Under the pieces are notes generated by a model. It did not search any database, was not told where the DNA came from, and saw only the letters and a list, made by a program, of their open reading frames with translations. Source: Heterocephalus glaber (taxonomy: Eukaryota > Chordata > Mammalia > Rodentia > Bathyergidae). From it: 64,000 bases of DNA. Location: positions 1,379,923-1,443,922 of the forward strand of contig NW_004624881.1 of NCBI RefSeq assembly GCF_000247695.1, given 5' to 3'. Positions 37,401 through 48,959 of this stretch are shown here, in pieces (the first letter of the stretch is position 1; each line of letters begins with the position of its first letter). Position numbers and translations under genes: made by a program.

Positions 37401-38821
37401 AAAAAGATCAAACCCTTTTTTTCATGTGTTTATTTGCTGTTTGTACTTCTTTATCTCAGAATTATATATTCATCTCAGATGCCCATTTTTGAATAGAGTC
37501 TTTAAATTGAGGGGGGTGTCTAATGTTTTGAGTTCTTTATATGTTCTAGATATTTATCCTTTATTTCAGGGACAACTGGCTAAAAATTTTTCCCACATTG
37601 TGGATTGTCTCTTCACTCTGTTGATGATTTATTTTGCTGTGTAAAGCATATTAATAAGAGGAGATTCCAGTTGTTGAGTTTTTGCATTTTCCATGTGATA
37701 AGATTTTTGTTAAGTCTTTGTCTATACCCATGCATTCAAGATTTCTACCTATTCTCTATTCCAGCAGATTTCATGTTTCTGTTTGAATATTTAGATGTTT
37801 GATCCATTTTTATTTTAATTCATGGTGAGAGACATGGATCTAGTTTTGGTCTTCAGCATGGGGAAAGTCAACTTTTCCATTTATTAAAGAGGTGCCTTTA
37901 TTCCAGTGAAAGTGTTTGGCCACTTTGTGAATGATAAAGGGGGTGAATGTGTTTGGGATTATTTATGAATCTTCTAATCTGTTCTATTGATCCTCACCAT
38001 CAATGAGAGATCCAAATTAAAACAAGGCTGAGATTCCATCTCATTCCAGAAAGAATGGCTGCTATCAAGAAGTCAACCAAAAAAAAAAAAAGATATCAAC
38101 CAATAACAAATGCTGGAGTGGATGTGGGGAAAAAGAAATCTTTCTTCATTGTTGGTCAGAGTGCAGACTGGTGCAACCACTATGCAAATAAGTGTGGAGA
38201 TCCATAAAAAAACTAAGATTAGAGGTCTGAGTATCTTTCCAAAGGAGTTAAAAGCATCATACAACAGATGTGCACCTATGTGCACAGTATTAATAGCTGA
38301 ATCGTGGAAACAATGCAAATACCCATCAATAGATCAATGGATAAAAAAGATGTGGTTCTTTTATACAGTGGAGTATTACTCAGCCATAAAGATAAACTTG
38401 AGACATTTCTAGGTAAATGGATGGGCCTTGAGATCATACTCTCAAGTGAAATAAATTGGACACACATGTATTGCACTGTCTGTGGTGTGAGCAACTGAAA
38501 GTATAAATAAGGACCAAACTGTATAATAGATATTATAAAATGGAGAGAAACTGTTCAAAAGGTAAGAGGAACTAGGAAGGGGAAGGGGAAAAGAGGGAGG
38601 GGAACGGGAAAGGAAGGAAGGGAAAAGAAAAAAAATGAAAACAGAAAGATAAAATGGAAACAAAGCTTTGTAAATAAGGCAGGGAAGAGAAGTTTTAGAA
38701 GGGGAGTGGAATGGAAAAAAAGGAATCAATATATATATCATTTACAAGTAAAAATTCCCTATGATGAATGTGATTATTATGTATATCAAATATTACCAAT
38801 AAAATTAAGAAAAAGACCAAA
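37401..38821 (+). mobile_element. Twin-primed (5'-inverted) truncated L1 with target-site duplication
   Basis: The segment 37413-37998 is L1 ORF2 C-terminal sequence in antisense (ttcatgtgtttatttgctg through gttctattgatcc). The segment from about 38003 is the directly following L1 sequence in sense (gatccaaattaaaacaaggc through agtggagtattactcagcc to the 3'UTR and aataaaattaaga tail). The two parts meet at one breakpoint, and in L1 coordinates the end of the inverted part adjoins the start of the sense part. That is the hallmark of twin priming. Flanking 12-base repeats are aaaaagatcaaa (37401-37412) and aaaaagaccaaa (38810-38821), with one mismatch. Confidence 0.85.
38560..38720. repeat. GA-rich tract in an L1 3'UTR
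   Basis: A purine-rich stretch with aaggggaaggggaaaagag and related units, part of the twin-primed L1 3'UTR. Long open frames on either strand here are compositional. Confidence 0.7.
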
Positions 38822-39339
38822 GGCATAGGAGAGAGTAGGAACAATAACAGAAAGTTATTATTAGAGCAGGGTTTTTTCAGGCAACATTTGCACACATTTA
38901 AATGAACAAAACTTAAATGTATCCAATGACATTTAACAAATATAAGAAATTTTATAACATAATCCAGCAGCCAGATTTTTATGGAAAATGCATTGTATGT
39001 CAAAACTAAAATTAGTGAGAAGGGAAAAACATTTATATATTTGAAATTATATTGGTTGTCTGGCTCAGGAAAGGCAAGTGAAATCCCATATCTCTTTATT
39101 TATCCTGTTGCAGTATTGTGTTTGGTTGACTAAAAAGAAAAATATTGTCTTGCATTGATGTATGATTAGAAAGGGAGGAGTATTTCAATCACACTTTCAT
39201 ATAATACTGATATTTGTCATTTATTACATAGTAACACAAAAATGCTTGTGATTTCTAGGGAACAGGGAAAGGGGACTTTACTAGAACCTCTGCAGTAAGT
39301 TCTAGTCTCCTGCAAGCTATGGCAGCACAAGGTGAATTA

Positions 39340-39725
39340 ACTTATTATACAATAAAGGTGGAAAAAACTGAGACTTGGAGAAGAAGCTGAGCTTTGGGTC
39401 TGATCAGTGCTGCTCTGGGCACCAAAGGCAAAAGCCCCCAGTTTACTGCACCTTTTATTCAGTACATCAGAGAAACAAATGTAACAAATGACTTGCAGAG
39501 AGTTCAGTACATCATCATAAACAAAGTGTAACAATCCAAGAACAATGAGGAACTGAGTAGTTGAAGATTTTGTTCCTCCCAGGATGTCTTCAGCTGCTGT
39601 AATCCGGTCCTGGAGCATCACTGCATCACCCAGATCATTGAGGTCTCAGTTGTGACTGGGAGGCAAAATGGAATTATGTCTCTGAATGCCATAGCTGGCC
39701 TGTAGGCAGGAGAACTAGGCCTAAT
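39340..39725 (-). mobile_element. Probable solo LTR, antisense
   Basis: The minus strand has a polyadenylation signal (reverse of ttttattcagt at 39448-39458, giving aataaaa) followed by a stretch like an R/U5 region, with pyrimidine-rich aagctcagcttcttctccaa near the end. Upstream on that strand is a promoter-length segment. The sequence has no counterpart in unit A and therefore inserted after duplication. LTR class is not determined. Confidence 0.45.
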
Positions 39726-40904
39726 CAAATGATTTTTCCCTAAAATTATGTAGCATTGCTCCTGACATGGATTTATTGAAGAATAAATGAAATGTGGAAT
39801 CTAAGTCAAATTAATGAATTTTCAAGGTGCAATTTAAATTTTTTTAGACTTCCTTATGATTCATGCATGATTTTGTAACATCAAGTATTGGTCATCTGAA
39901 AAATACCAACTCACACAGAGATGCCTCTCTCCCAAATGTAGCACACTTATCAATGGATATTCTGTAGTAAATCCAAATAATCAATTTTATAATCAGATAT
40001 GAACTTGAAAATACATTGACTGTCCAGCAATGTATGAACTATTTTAATGGTTCCATATTTAATAATTCTGTATCACACAAAATTTAGTCCTTAAGAACTC
40101 TCTGTTGGAAATTTAATTAGTCTCAATGTAGTGGCCAAGAATGCACTCCTATTAGATGCTGGAAGAAATGGGCTCCTTGGAGCTGGGATCACCAGGTCTG
40201 CAGAGCTCATCAGAAGTGTGACCCCCACATGTGCTTGGTGAAGACTCACCAGGCTCACAGGTATTTCAGAAGCAGGGCTGCAAGTACAGTCCACACTGAG
40301 AGTCTCACTGAGAAGTCAGTTTGCATTTACTCACTGAAGAGAGAAACAGGAGCAAAAATCTCATCAAGTTCCCTAATGTGGAAAAGTGATATTCCTGTAG
40401 TGAAGTCTGACTCATTACTTCATGGCTCAGGTAAGTTTTTACATATTAATACATGAATTTCTACTAACATTAGAACTGCATATATCATATACAAGAACCT
40501 ATTAAATAATTTAAAGTCTTAAGCCAGTGATGGTTTCTTATTATCTTTGCGTGCTTATAGAATAGACAAAGTGTTTCAAATTGTAGAGTTAATTTTAGGC
40601 AATTAGTTCTCAAATGCTCTCCAAAGATCTTTTTTTATGTTTGCTCCAGGTCAAAGACAGAAATGGTTATTAACTTGGAAGCCAGCATTAGTCCATGCAA
40701 ATTCACTATTTTCTTGCCCTAGAGTTAGTAGGCTAACAAAGAAATATATAAGCAGATGAAATTTATAGGGTATTTCATCCAAATCAAACCACAAATAGTC
40801 TTTAAATTAGCAAACAATGTTGAAATGTATACTATTGTAATTATGGGCAGTTTTTAACAATAGCTGTATTTTTAAAGTATATAATAATGTTAATTATTTA
40901 GATA

Positions 40905-41790
40905 TATTAATATCCTCCCTTGTATGAGTTTTGGGTTTGTCCTGCTCTTCTTTTTCTAGAAGCTTGAGGTTCAACATCAGGTTGTTTAATTGGGCTTGCT
41001 CTGTTTTCCTAATATGTGTATTCACTGCTATGAATTTCTCTCATAAGACTGCTTCCACTGTGTCCCATAGACTCTGATATGTAGTATTGTCATTGTCATT
41101 TAATTGAAGGAAATGTCTGATTTCTTCTTTAACTTCCTCTGTGACCCATTGGTTATATCAGAAGTGTGTTGTTCAGTTTCCACATGTTTATGAGGTTTTT
41201 CCAGTTTCTTTTGCTATGGATCTCCAATTTCATCACACTGTGGTCTGATATCATACAGGGGATAACTTCAATTCCTTTGTACTTTCTTAAACATGTTCTA
41301 TGGACGAGCATGTGGTCTATTTTGGATAAAAACCCCTGTGCAGCTGAGAAGAATGTGAATTCTGATTATGTGGGGTGGGACACTCTGGAAACATCTGTTA
41401 AGTTCATTTTTTCANNNNNNNNNNNNNNNNNNNNNNNNNNNNNNNNNNNNNNNNNNNNNNNNNNNNNNNNNNNNNNNNNNNNNNNNNNNNNNNNNNNNNN
41501 NNNNNNNNNNNNNNNNNNNNNNNNNNNNNNNNNNNNNNNNNNNNNNNNNNNNNNNNNNNNNNNNNNNNNNNNNNNNNNNGTGTATAGATATTTATGATTG
41601 TCATCTCTTCCTCTTGGATTCTTCCCTTTACAAGGATGTAGTGTCCTTCTTTGTCTCTCTTAATGAGTGTTGGTTTGAAATCCACTTGATATGCAAAGAG
41701 GATAGCTACTCCTGCTTTTTGGGGGGTTCCTGTCACATGGAGTATTGTTTTCCACCCTTTAACTTTCAGTCTATGAGTTTCTACCACTCA
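40905..41790 (-). mobile_element. L1 ORF2 endonuclease-region fragment, antisense, containing the gap
   Basis: Minus-strand text encodes the N-terminal L1 endonuclease region (41580-41787 reads GWKTILHVTG, AGVAILFAYQVDFKP and KRDKEGHYI), and further on the ORF2 linker (40915-41410). Both ends are truncated: neither ORF1 nor the 3'UTR is attached. The 165-base N gap falls inside it, and the corresponding part of the leftmost L1 is 1390-1550. Only a fragment, so inactive. Confidence 0.8.
41415..41579. other. Assembly gap (165 N)
   Basis: A run of N inside an L1 fragment. By alignment with the L1 copy at 1380-1560 the missing sequence is probably L1 ORF2 of about that length (inference). Confidence 0.99.
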
Positions 41791-41937
41791 TTTAGTAATT
41801 TCTGGAGAATTTGTATTTACAATAATTCTGTTGTCCACATTTTAAATTGTGAGCTCAATAATATCAAAATACTACTGAGAAAATGAAGAAGATTTAGATG
41901 GAACAATTCTTGGATTTCCTCTGCTCCGCTGGATCAC

Positions 41938-42056
41938 AATGATTGTGAAGAGAGACTAGAGATTTAGCTCAATGATTCCATTGCATGCCTCACAAGCACA
42001 AGGACTCAAGTTCAATCCCTGGTACAAAACTAAAACAAAAAAATGACTGTGAAGAA
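41938..42056 (+). mobile_element. tRNA-Ala-like SINE with imperfect target-site duplication
   Basis: Body 41952-42042 with gagatttagctcaatgattc (A-box region) and aagttcaatccctggtac (B-box region), then an A-rich tail. It is flanked by tgattgtgaaga and tgactgtgaaga. Moderately diverged. Confidence 0.85.
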
Positions 42057-43183
42057 TAGAAATGAATGTAGCATTTATTATACGTAAGAAGAAAAGATGG
42101 ACAATGGGAGAAAGACTTTTGTGGCTCATATCTGTTATTTTGATAAAGGAAAGTAAAAATAAGTAGAAGTGTGGTTTGCAGGAGTAATCTACTGGATGTT
42201 AATAGTAACAACTTGATCAGTTAGTGCTAAATTTGAGAGTAAATTTCTGTGCTCAAAAGATTTGCTCCTCATTTAGAGAAATGAAACAAATAAAAGTAAG
42301 CATATGTTATTCAGATAAATCAATTCATATAAAATATTCTGTAATAACTGGAAATCCACATAAATGTATGACTAAGCAAATAATTATTATCATGCATGGA
42401 AAGCAAAGAAAATTATAAATATTTCTGTAATTTCAAATTACATATATAGTATTAAAATATATGGATGCTAATCATTTATATATCATATTTCAATTTTGTT
42501 TCTCAGCAATGAAAATAAATAATACTGAGATTAAATCTCTACATAGCTAATTTTAGTACCGAAAAGATAATCTCTAAATAGTTGCTTATGATTTGGAATG
42601 CTTCAATACAATCATGAATAAGTAAATTAAATTTATAATACTGATTATAGAAGGAGGAGATTTTAGTCAAATTTTGAAAGCAGGTAGAGGGAAGGTCAGG
42701 AGAAACAATTGACATGTAAATGCATATTAGAATCCATGCATAGCAGAAGGTTGCATTTCAGAGGCATACTATAATAAGTTTATTTGCTTGTTCTAAGTTA
42801 AAAAATGCAGACAAGAAAGCACAAGAAGAGAACACTCTACACACTGCTAACAGGAAAAGAGAATTTCTATGACCTGAATCAAATGTCATAAATGATGCAA
42901 AGAGGGAACGAAAATCCTCACACACAAACACACCTCTTGGAAGTACATGAAGGGGGAGACTGGTGTCACGTGACCAGGTTGGTGTCATTCTCAGACAATG
43001 CATGTAGAAGCAATCTAACAGGATATCTATCAGCACTTTGGCAAAGGAAAGAGAAATACAAACATCCCTTGGATTTCAGGGTACTTTATTTTATCCATTT
43101 ACTGTATCCTGATTTCCTGATTAGAAGGCATGCTGTAGTTTTAATGGGTCCTCAACAATTTGCCTGTAGCATCATCAGCTCAC

Positions 43184-43203
43184 CTTAACCCCTGACTCCG
43201 CAG
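43184..43203 (+). promoter_or_regulatory. Conserved splice-acceptor-like site upstream of OR copy C
   Basis: Reads aacccctgactccgcag, ending 22 bases before the ATG at 43226. Same site as in the other three OR14-like copies. Confidence 0.5.
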
Positions 43204-43225
43204 AGATGATGGCAGGTGGGCAGAC

Positions 43226-44168
43226 ATGGACAATATCACCATCTTCACAGAATTTCTCCTCATGTATGTCACAGGCTCCCAGGAACTCCAGGTTCTGCAA
43301 GGTGTGCTGTTCTTAGTGATTTATCTGGGAGCACTAACAGGGAATCTGTGACTGTCACTGTCATCATGACAGACACACACCTGCACTCTCCCATGTACTA
43401 TTTTATAAGCAGTGTGGCCCTTCTAGACCTTGGGAGCATCACAGTTGTTCCCAGAGCTGTAGTGAATTCCCTGACAGGCAGAAAAACCATATCCCTGGCA
43501 GAGTGTGCCATACAGATTTTCCTCTATGTCCTTTTTGCAGGGGTAGAATTTGCCCTCCTGGTGGTCATGTCCTATGACCACTATGTGGCCATTTGCCACC
43601 CTCTGCACTATGGGCTCATCATCACCCCGAGTCTGTGCTCCCAGGCCTCAGCTTGCTCCTGGGCCTCTGGTCTGCTGTACTCTATTATCCACACAGGGGC
43701 TCTGTTCAGGCTTCCCTTCACCAAGGCCAATGTGATCCAGCAATATTTCTGTGATGTACCTCAAATTCAGAGGATTTCATCTTCAGATGTCCAGTTTTCA
43801 GAATTTGTAATCATTGCTCTAAACATTTGTTTTATGTTACTGCTTTTCTTTTATGTGTATGTCATACACTAACATTTTCAAATGTTCTTAAGATGCATTC
43901 TGTGGAAGCCCAAAACAAAGCCATATTCATCTGTATCCCAGAACTGCCCATTATCCTATTCTTGATCATTTCAGTAGCAATAGCTTACTTAGGTCTCATT
44001 GCAAATGAACCATCCCTTCATAATCTGCTCACTGTTATTTTCTATAGCATGATGCCCCCATTCATGAACCCCATCATCTACTGTCTATGCAACAGAGAGA
44101 TAAATGCTGCTCTGCAAAGAATGTCCAACAGATTTTCTGAGTTCTCAGTCAAGGATTTTTTTGACTGA
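43226..44168 (+). pseudogene. OR14-like olfactory receptor pseudogene, copy C
   Basis: Best preserved of the four. The start ATG at 43226 is intact (MDNITIFTEFLLMYV). TM1 is broken by a one-base deletion in the T pair near 43347, which turns the TGNL region into an early stop. The main frame then runs with VTVIMTDTHLHSPMY, a TM3 with one residue deleted (SITVVPRA), CHPLHYGLIITPSLCSQ, IIHTGALFRLPF, YFCDVPQIQRISSSDVQFSEF and TM5, until a second one-base deletion near 43865 (stop at 43870-43872). The remaining frame carries KMHSVEAQNKA, PPFMNPIIYCLCNREINAAL and the stop at 44168. DRY reads DHY. Two single-base lesions separate it from an open frame, so it may be fairly recently lost, or one lesion could be an assembly error. 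Confidence 0.92.
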
Positions 44169-44199
44169 AACATGAATATTAACATACAGCTGAAAGTGA

Positions 44200-46560
44200 T
44201 TTAACTTACTTGCTGTATGTTCTTACATTATGATCTAAACATGGGAATTATGTATTTTCTTTGTTTTTATATATTTTCATGTCTGTACTTGTTATGATGA
44301 AATAAAAATTTACATATTATTTTCCTTGCTGGTTATTTTGTATATATCGTATATTCTATATCCATTTCTGAAACACTAGATGTCTGGCCCATACCTGTTT
44401 TGAATATATTTGGGATCACTTTGAGCTGACAACAAAGTCAGGCAGCATGGGAGCTAGTTCTGAGCAACTTGGGGAAGTGCAATGAGTGGACCTGTGAGAA
44501 GACCCTGCTCTCTGCACTGTGTTCTTTGCACTCACTCTTTCACTCAGACTGGGATAAGTGACAAGGAGATTAGACAGGGGGACAACTCAGGCCTGAGAAC
44601 ACAATGGGGTGATCAACACTGTGAACCTTGCCAACCCCTTCTGCTTCATCTTCTAAAATGCTTTTGATACATTAAATGAAAACCAGGACACAAAAAAACT
44701 GGCCTACAAAATACTGTAGTTTGGAAGTTTTGGGTTCTGGATGAAAAGATGCATCATGTTGATCCTCTCAAACCTTGGCTGTAATGAAGAACAAGGATCA
44801 GAGTGTAACACAGAGACAGATGGAACAATGACTGCTATTGGGATTTACCTGGAAGGCAGAAGATGCTGCTTCCATGTGAGCTAGATTTTTCTCATTAAGT
44901 AACCTGTATTAATGGATTCACTCATAATGGTAAGCATTTTATTTTTCTGACTCTGAAGATCTGAATCTGCATCCTAGTAATTAAAATACATATTATTTTT
45001 GTGTCTCAGAACCAAATTGAGTTCCAAATTCTGCACCTGTTTCACATAGAAGCCTTTTCTGGGAAAAACTCAGCATCAAGTCTCTGGTGCCCATTTATGC
45101 CCCATCCATCACTGGAACAGCAGGTGCATCAGGCTCCCTGCATTTCTGTACTTATTCCTCCTGCCAGAAGGAAGTGGTGTTTGGGACCATGGACCTCCTG
45201 TCATCCAGATCATGTCTGGTGAAGGTCTGGATGTGCCTCACCCTCCTCTGATACCTGAGATACCTCAAATTTCAGTGTTTCATTGCTGAGCAGGGTATAT
45301 CTATTCTTCTCCAGCTTTACCTAGGTTTAGGTGACAATCACAACTGTATGTAAGGTACAAAGTTAGTGTGATTTCTGCATTTGTAGAAATATTTGCTCCA
45401 ACCAAGCTAACATGGGCACATTTCTTTTTAAAATATGTCTGTATCTAGCTCATTTGCCTAGCTGTTTTCAACATAAAAATCAATCTCTAATTCGTTTTTA
45501 AATGTCACTCTTACAAAGATAGTGTGTTAATAATTATGAATCTTTGAATGTTGAAACATAAATTTATTTTGTCCTAATCATTTCAATTTAAATTTGTATT
45601 CAGATTTTCTGTCCAGGTATATTTTCCTCCAGAATTTTGAATGAACAAGTAGATTGACTTTTATTTTCCAGAGTTAAATTATAAAATTAGGTCACCCCGG
45701 TTCCTTTTGTCTTTCTACTTAGATGGTATTTTTCTTGATGGCTTCGTAAAATTTCATGTTACTATTTGTTTTTGTGTATTATGAACTAATGTATCATCAT
45801 AAGTTAGAGTATTTCAACCATAAAACTCAAATATTTTCTTATGGGAAACTTTATTTCTAGAATTTTTTGTTTTAATAATTTCATTTATTAATTAATTCAA
45901 TTGTTCATTGACAAATAATTGTATCTAATTATGTGATGGAGTGTGATTACTTATGTTTTACCAAACAAAATACTTAAATGTGGCAATTTAAGAACTCTAT
46001 CATTTGATATTTTTATCAGTTTTATCAGTTTGAAGCACTTAAAATCTACTTTTTTAGCATACATTTAATATGCATTACATTGCTATTAATCTCAGCATTC
46101 TGTGCAACTGATCACTCTTATAACTTGTGTCTAGATGTCCCCCAACAGACTCACGCACTCATAGGTACAGCTTTTCTGAGATGGCTGGATCTAGGGTATG
46201 TGGTTAAATTGTTATACTACGATTATGAGTGTGTGATCATTAAATTGGTCCACTGATATGTTAAGCATGGTTCTGGGTGTGGATAATGGGAAGCTCACCC
46301 TGGTTGAGGGTGGCACTATCCAAAAGCCTGGAAGTGATAAAAGGGAGTGGCTTCTGCCTCACTGCTTGCTGTCTTCTGCCTGCCATGGAGTGTTTCTCCT
46401 CTGTGGTGCCCCTCTGCCATGCCATTCTGCCTTGGAGTCAGCCAACTATGGATGGAAACCACTACAAACTGTGAGCTAAAATAAACCTATCCTTTTAATT
46501 GTGGGGGTTGAGTATTTTGTCTCAGCAATGAGAAAAGTAATTAAGACAATCACTTAAGCT
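44200..46560 (+). repeat. 3' flank of OR14 duplication unit C
   Basis: Paralogous to 10735-12630 and 51950-53820: 44383-44640, 45060-45360 and 45400-46100 follow the same order as in unit A. An unclassified repeat at about 46190-46550, with ctgtgagctaaaataaacc near its end, is not seen in A or D. No gene is recognised. Confidence 0.75.
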
Positions 46561-46564
46561 TATT

Positions 46565-46860
46565 CTTTCTGTTTAATTGAAATTTGTACACTTCATCAAT
46601 ATTTTCCATCTCCCCATCTAATTCCCTCTACTAATCTGGTAACATTAATTTTTCTTTGTAGGTTTATGAAGTCAACTTTGTGAAAATCACATATAAGTGA
46701 ATCATGGCATGTTTGTCTTCCTGTGCCCTGTTTATTTCACATAGCAGAGTGTCCTCTAGGCGCAGTCATACTTATACACATGAAAGAAATTCCTCCATTT
46801 TTGGGTGGAATAGTTTTCCTTGAAGTGTAAATGGCTCATTTTCTTAGCACTCACCAACTC
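46565..46860 (-). mobile_element. Old L1 3' region, antisense, part of unit C
   Basis: Matches the starts of the antisense L1 pieces in unit A (12640 onward) and unit D (53830 onward), with gtgtcctctaggcgcagtcat. It is interrupted by the younger L1 at 46862. Confidence 0.65.
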
Positions 46861-46861
46861 T

Positions 46862-47415
46862 GTTACTTTCATTAGAACAGTTTTATTGGTACACTGTAGA
46901 TGTGCATAATGATCACATTCATCATCATAGGGAAGTTTTACCTGCACATGATATATCTTGATTCTTCTTTTTCCCCCAATTCCTGCCCCTCCCTTCAACC
47001 AGTCTTTCTTTCTTTATTTACAAAAGCTTTGTTTCCAATTTTTCCTTCTATTGCCTTTTTTCTTTCCCCTTCTTTCATTTCCCCTACCCCTTCCCTTTTT
47101 CCCCTTCCCAGTTGAACCCTTTCTTCCTATTTCCCAATATGTATAATACATTTTGGTCTTTATTTATGCTTTTGGTTTCTCACACCAGAGAAACATTGGA
47201 ATATATAGACATGTATGTCCACTTTTTTCACTTAAGAGTATGGCCTCAAGGTACATCCATTACCTAAAAATGTGTCAATTTTATCTTTCTCATGGCAGAG
47301 TAGTAGTCCGTTGTATTAAAAAAAAACACATCTTCGTTATCCATTCATCCGATGATGGGCATCTTGGCTGTTTCTATGATTTAGCTATAACAAATTGTGC
47401 TACTTTAAACGTGGC

Positions 47416-47460
<45 letters not shown>

Positions 47461-47545
47461 CATTATGTTGTGTTGCTTTTAACTCTTTGGGGAATATGCC
47501 AAGAAGAGGAATAGCGGGGTCAAGTGGAACTGTGTACAAATGGAG
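46862..47545 (-). mobile_element. L1 3' end, antisense
   Basis: Begins with the reversed tail (ttttattggtacactgtag), pyrimidine-rich 3'UTR, then ttcacttaagagtatggcctcaag and ggcagagtagtagtccgttg, running into L1 text near 47520 (gaatagcggggtcaagtgg). It inserted in the older L1 of unit C. Confidence 0.75.
47414..47460. repeat. (TG)n(TA)n microsatellite
   Basis: About 11 TG units followed by about 11 TA units inside the antisense L1. Confidence 0.95.
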
Positions 47546-47549
47546 GAGA

Positions 47550-48105
47550 GTACTTTGACGGGATTAATGAGAATATGTATTTTACTGTTATAATCACTTT
47601 TGAAATTCCAACATTCAGCATGTTTTGATCCCACCTCATAGACCTCATAGTAAGTGCTGGTGAAAATTCGGAGGAAAATGAACACTTGTACTTTGTTGTT
47701 GAGATAATCAGTGGGTTTAGAAAATATGAAACGTATCTCAGAGATTCCTTATAAAGTAAACAAAGAAGTCTTTTAGGATTCTGAAATTCTGCTAAGCACA
47801 TAGTTAAAAGAAAAAAATGAGTATTTTTGATTGCTATCTGCACTCATCTACTATAGTATCATTCAGAGCATCCAAGAGAGGTGATAATTTCTGTGTCCAA
47901 ATGAACAAACAAATGTGATTCACAGACACTGCAAAATTATTTGGAATAAACCCCCCAAAAATCCTACTTGTATAACAGCCCGGGTGAACCTTGGAAACCT
48001 TATGCTCAGTGAAAGAAGCTGGGCACAGACAGGCAATTGCTGCATGATCCAACATGTCCAAGGGCCTAATGTGGTGGAAGTCACATGGAAGGAGAAGAGC
48101 AATGA
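47550..48105 (+). mobile_element. Old L1 3' region, sense
   Basis: Degraded sense L1 3' text: gtgctggtgaaaattcgg, gaaccttggaaaccttatgctcagtgaaag, gacaggcaattgctgcatgatcc. A paralogous sense piece follows unit D at 55220-55990, so it is part of the duplicated 3' flank. Confidence 0.6.
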
Positions 48106-48364
48106 AGAGAGGTGGAGGGAAGGAGAGGTGGAGATGCCAGTAGGAGGTGCACAAGTGCCCTCACTCAGGATGAGTGCATCCTGGTGATGAGTGTGTGATG
48201 GTGTGGGTGTCATAACCTAAGTGTAACGTGTGCTTGAGGCCTGTGGAGTGAGTAGACTGAGACTTCTCACTACACCTATCAGCAAAGTGATAGCTCTCTG
48301 AGGTCATGGACAAAGAAAGGAGTAAAAATGCCCTATTCACAGACATCATGATTTTCATTGTTTT
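48106..48364. other. No gene recognised
   Basis: Continuation of the duplicated flank: the text gtggagatgccagtagg is comparable to gtggagatgcacatttc at 55821. Several short minus-strand frames here are not supported. Confidence 0.4.
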
Positions 48365-48640
48365 CCTTGTTTTAATTACTTATGTATTTTATTAGTACAT
48401 GTTTGAAATACATAATGATTGCATTTCTCATGGGGATTTGGTGCATGTCCATAACCCATCTTCATCTCTTTTGTCCCTTTCCCTCCCAACCCTTCATGCT
48501 CCCTCCAACTTTTGTTCCCCTTCCCATTGGAAAAAGCTCTAATTACATTTTTGTTCAGTTCTCTCTTTTTACAAATCATTTTCCCCTTTCTTCTCTTCTG
48601 CTCCATCTCTTCTCCTTTCAATTGAAAAAGTTATCCCTAC
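48365..48640 (-). mobile_element. L1 3' end, antisense
   Basis: Reversed family tail (attttattagtacatgtttgaa, cataatgattgcatttctcatgg) with pyrimidine-rich 3'UTR. 5'-truncated. Confidence 0.7.
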
Positions 48641-48644
48641 ATAA

Positions 48645-48950
48645 CATCTTGCACAGATGATGATGAAAGGGCAGAAGGGCTCACACACAGGTCCAGAAGA
48701 GCTCTTAAAGTGAGAGGATAGGGTGGGATGACCAGCCTGGTGTACTTTAGATCAAAGCCATTGTCAATGGCAGCTCAGGTCCACACATTAGATCTGTTAG
48801 GGAAAACTGAGCAGAGCACCAGCCACGGAAGGGCCACACCACAGTCATTCTGCAGCCCAGGACCTACAGAGTGAGGAGCAGATGGGGGATTCCCAAACCC
48901 AGTGCCATTACAGAAGCTCTCAGAGACAATGTCCCAGAGAGCCACAGAAA
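48645..48950 (+). repeat. 5' flank of OR14 unit D, distal part
   Basis: Matches 9050-9330 in unit A (accagcctggtgt, ttagatctgttag, agccac.gaaggrcc). It is separated from the rest of unit D by the insert at about 48960-50700. Confidence 0.75.
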
Positions 48951-48959
48951 CCTAAAGCA

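Larger units (their letters stand above)
38870..43225 (+). repeat. 5' flank of OR14 duplication unit C
   Basis: Paralogous to 5930-9742. The stretch 38920-39230 matches 5950-6260, and 40080-40560 matches 7105-7590. The stretch 40735-40880 matches 7790-7930, 41840-42250 matches 8030-8340, and 42880-43010 resembles 9060-9150. It has gained an LTR-like element (39340-39720), an L1 fragment (40905-41790) and a SINE (41952-42042). No coding gene is recognised. Confidence 0.75.

Noticed and set aside
41166..41886. Frames of 127-172 codons across the N gap
   Set aside because: Their length comes from undetermined bases; the underlying sequence is antisense L1.
43216..43346. N-terminal part of the longest frame over OR copy C as real protein
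   Set aside because: It is an out-of-frame reading of the conserved OR N-terminus. The true start is ATG 43226 in another frame, and the join is the first frameshift.
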